This document shows positions 7,378-10,087 of a stretch of 10,087 nucleotides of DNA, piece after piece. A program made the position numbers and the translations under genes. Position 1 is the first letter of the stretch. Every line of letters starts with the position of its first letter. This DNA comes from Flavobacteriales bacterium (GTDB taxonomy: Bacteria > Bacteroidota > Bacteroidia > Flavobacteriales_D > Sanyastnellaceae): contig DQKQ01000056.1 in assembly GCA_015660615.1 (NCBI GenBank), positions 1 through 10,087 of the forward strand, read 5' to 3'. The notes under the pieces are model-generated. The model saw only the letters and a program-made list of their open reading frames with translations. It was not told where the DNA came from and made no database searches.

Positions 7378-7764
7378 TTAATCCCTCTTTTTAAATTCTA
7401 TTGATACGCTATTAACGCAGTAGCGCTTGCCAGTAGGAGTTGGGCCATCATCAAATACATGCCCCATATGTCCGTCACACTTTGCACAAGTGATTTCAGT
7501 TCGTATTCTTCCTCCCGAAGTGTCAAGAGTTTCTTCTAACGTCTCGTCTTTTACAGGTTTAGAAAAACTAGGCCAACCACAGCCACTGTCAAACTTACTC
7601 TCTCCTTCAAAAAGTTTTTCGCCACATCCCTTACATACGTAATCTCCCTTCTCATATAATTTATCATATTTACCTGAAAAAGCTGGCTCAGTGCCTTTTT
7701 CTCTTAATATTTTAAACTCTTCTGAAGTAAGCTTAGAAGCCCAATCTTTTTCTGATTTTTTCAT
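7378..7764 (-). CDS. msrB: Peptide-methionine (R)-S-oxide reductase MsrB
   Basis: The protein has 128 residues, the usual length of a stand-alone MsrB, with no signal peptide, so it is cytoplasmic. It reduces the R form of methionine sulfoxide in proteins. Zinc-binding pairs are C44-x-x-C47 and C93-x-x-C96. The signature G-C-G-W-P-S-F lies at 61-67, with C62 as likely resolving cysteine. G-H-V-F (101-104) precedes R-Y-C-V-N-S, with catalytic C116. The order and spacing fit the family throughout. It is the first gene of a leftward operon with the PAP2 gene (one-base gap). It is divergent from the small membrane protein over a 72-base spacer, in which I found no full TAnnTTTG box on this strand. 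Confidence 0.97.
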   Translation of the reverse strand: MKKSEKDWASKLTSEEFKILREKGTEPAFSGKYDKLYEKGDYVCKGCGEKLFEGESKFDSGCGWPSFSKPVKDETLEETLDTSGGRIRTEITCAKCDGHMGHVFDDGPTPTGKRYCVNSVSIEFKKRD

Positions 7765-7836
7765 TTGATGTCGGGTTTGAATGATTAAATAAGATTATTT
7801 ATATAAAATATAACCAAATTACTTCATATTTACTTC

Positions 7837-8217
7837 ATGAAAACAATACTCAGAAACATCTTTGCCCTATTAGCTGGTTGGACGATAGGTGCCATTGTTA
7901 ACATGTCATTCATTGTTGCAGGTTCGATAGTTTTCCCTTTACCTGTATGCGTACCTATGAACGCAATGAATTGGGATTTAAATTTTTTCATCTTCCCTTT
8001 TTTAGCTCACGCTTTAGGTACATTAGCCGGAGCTTTTATCGCTGCTAAGATTGCAGCCACTTACAAGAAAACATTTGCCTTGATTGTCGGGGCGTTTTTT
8101 CTAATTGGAGGGATAATGATGGTATTTATACTACCCGCTCCTCTTTGGTTTATAGTCTTAGATTTAACGTTAGCCTATATCCCAATGGGATGGTTAGGTT
8201 GGCGTATCTCGAGATGA
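7837..8217 (+). CDS. Small four-helix inner-membrane protein of unknown function
   Basis: The protein has 126 residues and four hydrophobic segments (about 8-32, 50-72, 79-98, 102-122), with a basic N-terminus and loop (K2, R6, K71, K77, K78) predicting cytoplasmic ends. Distinct blocks are P-L-P-V-C-V-P-M-N (34-42), F-L-A-H-A-L-G-T-L (55-63) with a buried His and glycines, and P-A-P-L-W-F at 100-105 with L-D-L at 108-110. I recognise the overall pattern as that of a conserved but uncharacterised Bacteroidota membrane family; no function is known to me. ATG 7837 overlaps a 9-bp direct repeat. The gene stands alone between two leftward genes, convergent with the prolyl isomerase gene (11-base gap). 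Confidence 0.8.
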   Translation: MKTILRNIFALLAGWTIGAIVNMSFIVAGSIVFPLPVCVPMNAMNWDLNFFIFPFLAHALGTLAGAFIAAKIAATYKKTFALIVGAFFLIGGIMMVFILPAPLWFIVLDLTLAYIPMGWLGWRISR

Positions 8218-8228
8218 ATACTTACAAA

Positions 8229-8657
8229 TCAGTCAATCACCACAACACTGAAAGTATCACCTTGGCTTATGTCGTTGATGGCATCTATCCCCTCCACTAC
8301 TTTTCCAAAGCACGTGTGATTGCGATCTAAGTGAGCCGTATTTGTTCTTGAGTGAACGATGAAAAACTGTGACCCACCAGTATTGCGACCTGCATGCGCC
8401 ATAGATAAAACACCTGTATCGTGGTGCTGGTTATCTCCGTCTATCTCGCAATCTATTTGGTATCCAGGGCCTCCAACACCAGACCCTTTAGGGCAACCTC
8501 CTTGTACTACAAAATCTGGAATAACTCTGTGAAAGGTAAGTCCTTCATAAAATCCGTCTTTGGCGAGTTTCACGAAGTTAGCTACAGTATTTGGAGCGTC
8601 CTTCTCGAAAAATTCAACTTTTAAATCTCCTTTTTCTGTGTGTATGATTGCATGCAT
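8229..8657 (-). CDS. Cyclophilin-type peptidylprolyl cis-trans isomerase, cytoplasmic
   Basis: The protein has 142 residues and no signal peptide, so it is cytoplasmic. It catalyses cis-trans isomerisation of prolyl bonds during folding. The single cyclophilin domain fills the protein: F-H-R-V-I-P-D-F-V-V-Q-G-G (42-54) carries catalytic R44 plus F49 and Q52; G-V-L-S-M-A-H-A-G (82-90), S-Q-F-F-I (96-100) and C-F-G-K-V-V-E-G (116-123) are all present. H109 occupies the place of the tryptophan important for cyclosporin binding in human CypA (W121), as in many small bacterial cyclophilins, so cyclosporin binding is probably weak. The domain is intact and of minimal size. It is a single gene with its own promoter-like boxes upstream. 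Confidence 0.95.
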   Translation of the reverse strand: MHAIIHTEKGDLKVEFFEKDAPNTVANFVKLAKDGFYEGLTFHRVIPDFVVQGGCPKGSGVGGPGYQIDCEIDGDNQHHDTGVLSMAHAGRNTGGSQFFIVHSRTNTAHLDRNHTCFGKVVEGIDAINDISQGDTFSVVVID

Positions 8658-8679
8658 AATGTTGAATATTTTTTTTTTG

Positions 8680-8707
8680 CAAAGCTATGTTATGATTGTA
8701 TGACAAA
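8680..8707 (-). promoter_or_regulatory. Candidate promoter of the cyclophilin gene
   Basis: Read leftward, TTTG (8707-8704), 16 bases, then TAGCTTTG (8687-8680) match the Bacteroidota -33 and -7 boxes. The start codon is 22 bases after the -7 box. The -7 sequence is identical to that at 370-377. Confidence 0.55.
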
Positions 8708-8764
8708 GTCGAAAAAAAAGCCACCTATTTCCATATAGAATTGGAGATACTATTCGCTTAATAC

Positions 8765-8782
8765 GATTATTTATAAATAATC
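8765..8782. promoter_or_regulatory. 18-bp perfect palindrome, possible operator
   Basis: GATTATTTATAAATAATC reads the same on both strands. It lies 46 bases before the lipoprotein start and 58 bases beyond the cyclophilin -33 box, in a divergent spacer. It could be a binding site for a dimeric regulator. It may also be chance in AT-rich DNA. Confidence 0.35.
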
Positions 8783-8828
8783 ATGGTTTACTGACTATAT
8801 TTATCATAATAAATATTATAACACTCGT

Positions 8829-9128
8829 ATGAAAACACTATATACACTTCTTATCTCTGTCATTTTTATTCTGTCTTCTTGTATGACAACTTCTACAACT
8901 GTTGGTGATTACAAGGAAGACTCAGGCAAACAATACACATATGCAAAAGGCAAACAATTTTGGATCGGTTTCGGGTTATTTCCTATTGGCAGAACAGATG
9001 TGCAAACGCCAACGGACGGTTCATGTGAAGTGATATCGAAGTTTACTATTGGAGATTTTCTTATTTCTGGAATCACTGGGGGTATAGTTTCTTCAAGAAC
9101 AATCATTGTCAAGGATAAGAAAAATTAA
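8829..9128 (+). CDS. Small lipoprotein, Bor-like
   Basis: The protein has 99 residues. A lipoprotein signal peptide ends in lipobox L-S-S-C, with C18 as the lipidated residue. The residues after C18 (M-T-T-S-T) lack the acidic surface-export signal of Bacteroidota lipoproteins, so a periplasm-facing position is more likely. The mature part is about 82 residues and beta-rich: K-G-K-Q-F-W-I-G-F-G-L-F-P-I (40-53), a single Cys66, and I-S-G-I-T-G-G-I-V-S-S-R-T (79-91). This order, with the last Gly-Ile-x-S/T-x-R-T block, resembles the Bor/Iss-like small lipoproteins known from phage lambda and E. coli. The match is from memory and weak. It lies 5 bases before the thioredoxin-fold gene and is probably co-transcribed. 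Function is unknown. Confidence 0.78.
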   Translation: MKTLYTLLISVIFILSSCMTTSTTVGDYKEDSGKQYTYAKGKQFWIGFGLFPIGRTDVQTPTDGSCEVISKFTIGDFLISGITGGIVSSRTIIVKDKKN

Positions 9129-9133
9129 AAATC

Positions 9134-9934
9134 ATGTATATAAAAAAATTCTACATCATGTTTTTCTGTGCTACGTTGTCACTTTCAGCGGCAGCCCAAA
9201 CACCTCTTACTCAAGCTGTAGATTTTACAGTTACATTTACTAATGGAGAAGAGTTTAATCTTTTCGATGAGTTAGCATCAGGCTCTTACGTGTGTGTTGA
9301 TTTCTTCTTTACTACATGTGGGCCATGTCAATCTAACCAAAGTTATTATTCTGAAGCATATATGAATTTCGGATGTAATCAAGCTGACATCTTTTTTCTT
9401 TCTCTAGAATCAACAGTAGGCGATGCTGCAACTATAGTATATGAAGAAACATTTGGAGGGCCAAATCACCCCCCTGCTGCATCTGGCACTGAGGGTGGCG
9501 GAATCGCAGCTACTAGTGCTTACAGTGTAGGTGCCTTTCCTACTTTTATCCTTATCGCACCTGACGGCACTATACTCGAGCAAGATATGTGGCCTCTAAA
9601 TGGCACGACTGATACTTTCACCTCTTATTTCGGGAGTCACGGTCTTAATCTCACTCCTTGCAATACTGATGTAGAAGATGTAGAAGCAGCTTTGGATTCA
9701 GAGATTACACTTTACCCTAACCCTACTAATGATCAGCTAAATGTAAATCTAGTTGGTTTTGAAGGTCAAGTAAATATATTTGTGTATAACCTATTGGGAG
9801 AGGCAGTTACACATCTTAGGACTGCTAGCAATTCAGCCAGAATAAACGTAGATGAATTTCCTACTGGAACATACATTATTCACGTTTTGGATTCGAATAA
9901 ATCTACTCAGAGAAAATTTTCTGTTCTACACTAG
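9134..9934 (+). CDS. Secreted thioredoxin-fold protein with T9SS type A sorting domain
   Basis: The protein has 266 residues. A signal peptide (1-21, A-A-A before Q22) is followed by a thioredoxin-like domain (about 28-175). F-F-F-T-T-C-G-P-C has redox Cys62 and Cys65 (CGPC, as in thioredoxin), and the cis-Pro loop is A-F-P-T-F (134-138). A Gly/Pro-rich insertion (about 107-125) precedes that loop. Further cysteines are C54, C81 and C176. The tail (191-266) is a T9SS type A sorting domain: L-Y-P-N-P-T-N-D, V-N-I-F-V-Y-N-L-L-G-E-A-V, F-P-T-G-T-Y-I-I-H-V and a final R-K-F-S-V-L. The protein should therefore be carried across the outer membrane and released or attached to the surface. Redox activity is plausible because both cysteines are present; the electron donor outside the cell is unknown. 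It ends the lipoprotein operon and is followed by a terminator. Confidence 0.9.
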   Translation: MYIKKFYIMFFCATLSLSAAAQTPLTQAVDFTVTFTNGEEFNLFDELASGSYVCVDFFFTTCGPCQSNQSYYSEAYMNFGCNQADIFFLSLESTVGDAATIVYEETFGGPNHPPAASGTEGGGIAATSAYSVGAFPTFILIAPDGTILEQDMWPLNGTTDTFTSYFGSHGLNLTPCNTDVEDVEAALDSEITLYPNPTNDQLNVNLVGFEGQVNIFVYNLLGEAVTHLRTASNSARINVDEFPTGTYIIHVLDSNKSTQRKFSVLH

Positions 9935-9944
9935 TGTAGTAATG

Positions 9945-9980
9945 AAAATAAAGGCGATTTAGGAATCGTTTTATTTTAAT
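9945..9980 (+). terminator. Intrinsic terminator after the T9SS thioredoxin gene
   Basis: Bases 9945-9952 pair with 9970-9977. After one bulged G, 9954 pairs with 9969 (G-U) and 9955-9959 with 9964-9968, around loop TAGG. The 3' arm is itself T-rich (TTTTATTTT). It starts 11 bases after the stop codon. Confidence 0.7.
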
Positions 9981-10041
9981 GCTGCAGAAATAAGCTACAG
10001 ATATATCTTGGCTTTAAAAAACAACTACAAATTATAAAGGC

Positions 10042-10068
10042 TTGTCTGCCTTTCATGGATTAAATTTG
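10042..10068 (+). promoter_or_regulatory. Promoter for a gene beyond the right edge
   Basis: TTG (10042-10044), 16 bases, then TAAATTTG (10061-10068) followed by CACCC fit the Bacteroidota -33 and -7 boxes, including the CAnCC often seen after the -7 box. The expected start of transcription is near 10075. No start codon is reached before the window ends. Bases 9981-10041 show nothing else. Confidence 0.55.
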
Positions 10069-10087
10069 CACCCTCAAATTTAATTTA

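Noticed and set aside
8206..8215. ATCTCGAGAT palindrome at the end of the 7837-8217 gene
   Set aside because: Ten bases only, within coding sequence, no T-tract; expected by chance at this length scale.
1..10087. A new defence, mobile or biosynthetic system
   Set aside because: No nuclease, transposase, reverse transcriptase, toxin-antitoxin, phage or synthase gene was found; operons are short and made of known envelope or housekeeping families.

Overview
The window looks like chromosomal DNA of a marine-type member of the Bacteroidota, probably order Flavobacteriales. The grounds are: AT-rich DNA with very AT-rich spacers and no clear Shine-Dalgarno sequences; promoter-like TAnnTTTG boxes; two type IX secretion (T9SS) type A sorting domains; repeats of the GCTD..ACNY..A...DD.SC kind; and signal peptides that consistently place a glutamine right after the predicted cleavage site. 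No phage, insertion sequence, CRISPR array, toxin-antitoxin or defence gene was found. Most genes are ordinary envelope or housekeeping genes of this lineage.

Bases 1-490 hold the 3' end of a gene whose last residues resemble the C-terminus of Kdo transferase (KdtA/WaaA), then tRNA-Leu(UAA) and its strong intrinsic terminator. From 489 to 1088 lies a small exported protein of unknown function. A leftward pair follows (4292 to 1145): a secreted 725-residue choice-of-anchor B (LVIVD-type beta-propeller) protein and, after 10 bases, a secreted dienelactone-hydrolase-like alpha/beta hydrolase. A divergent 222-bp spacer separates it from a rightward pair (4515 to 6735): a membrane-anchored TlpA-like thiol-disulfide protein and a secreted Kelch-repeat protein with a T9SS type A tail.

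A leftward pair, msrB then a PAP2-superfamily membrane enzyme (7764 to 6741), meets the Kelch gene tail to tail with 5 bases between stop codons. Next come a small four-helix membrane protein (7837-8217, rightward) and a cytoplasmic cyclophilin-type prolyl isomerase (8657 to 8229, leftward), convergent with 11 bases between them. The last unit (8829 to 9934, rightward) is a small Bor-like lipoprotein followed by a T9SS-exported thioredoxin-fold protein, closed by a hairpin terminator. A promoter for a gene beyond the window sits at 10042-10068.

As a group the genes lean to envelope and extracytoplasmic work: surface or secreted beta-propellers, two extracytoplasmic thioredoxin-fold proteins, methionine-sulfoxide repair and a lipid phosphatase or phosphotransferase. 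I see no convincing single new system. The points most worth following are the T9SS-targeted thioredoxin behind a lipoprotein, the non-canonical C-terminal module and conserved histidines of the 725-residue propeller, the AUR1-like motifs of the PAP2 protein, and the window-wide agreement with the N-terminal glutamine rule.
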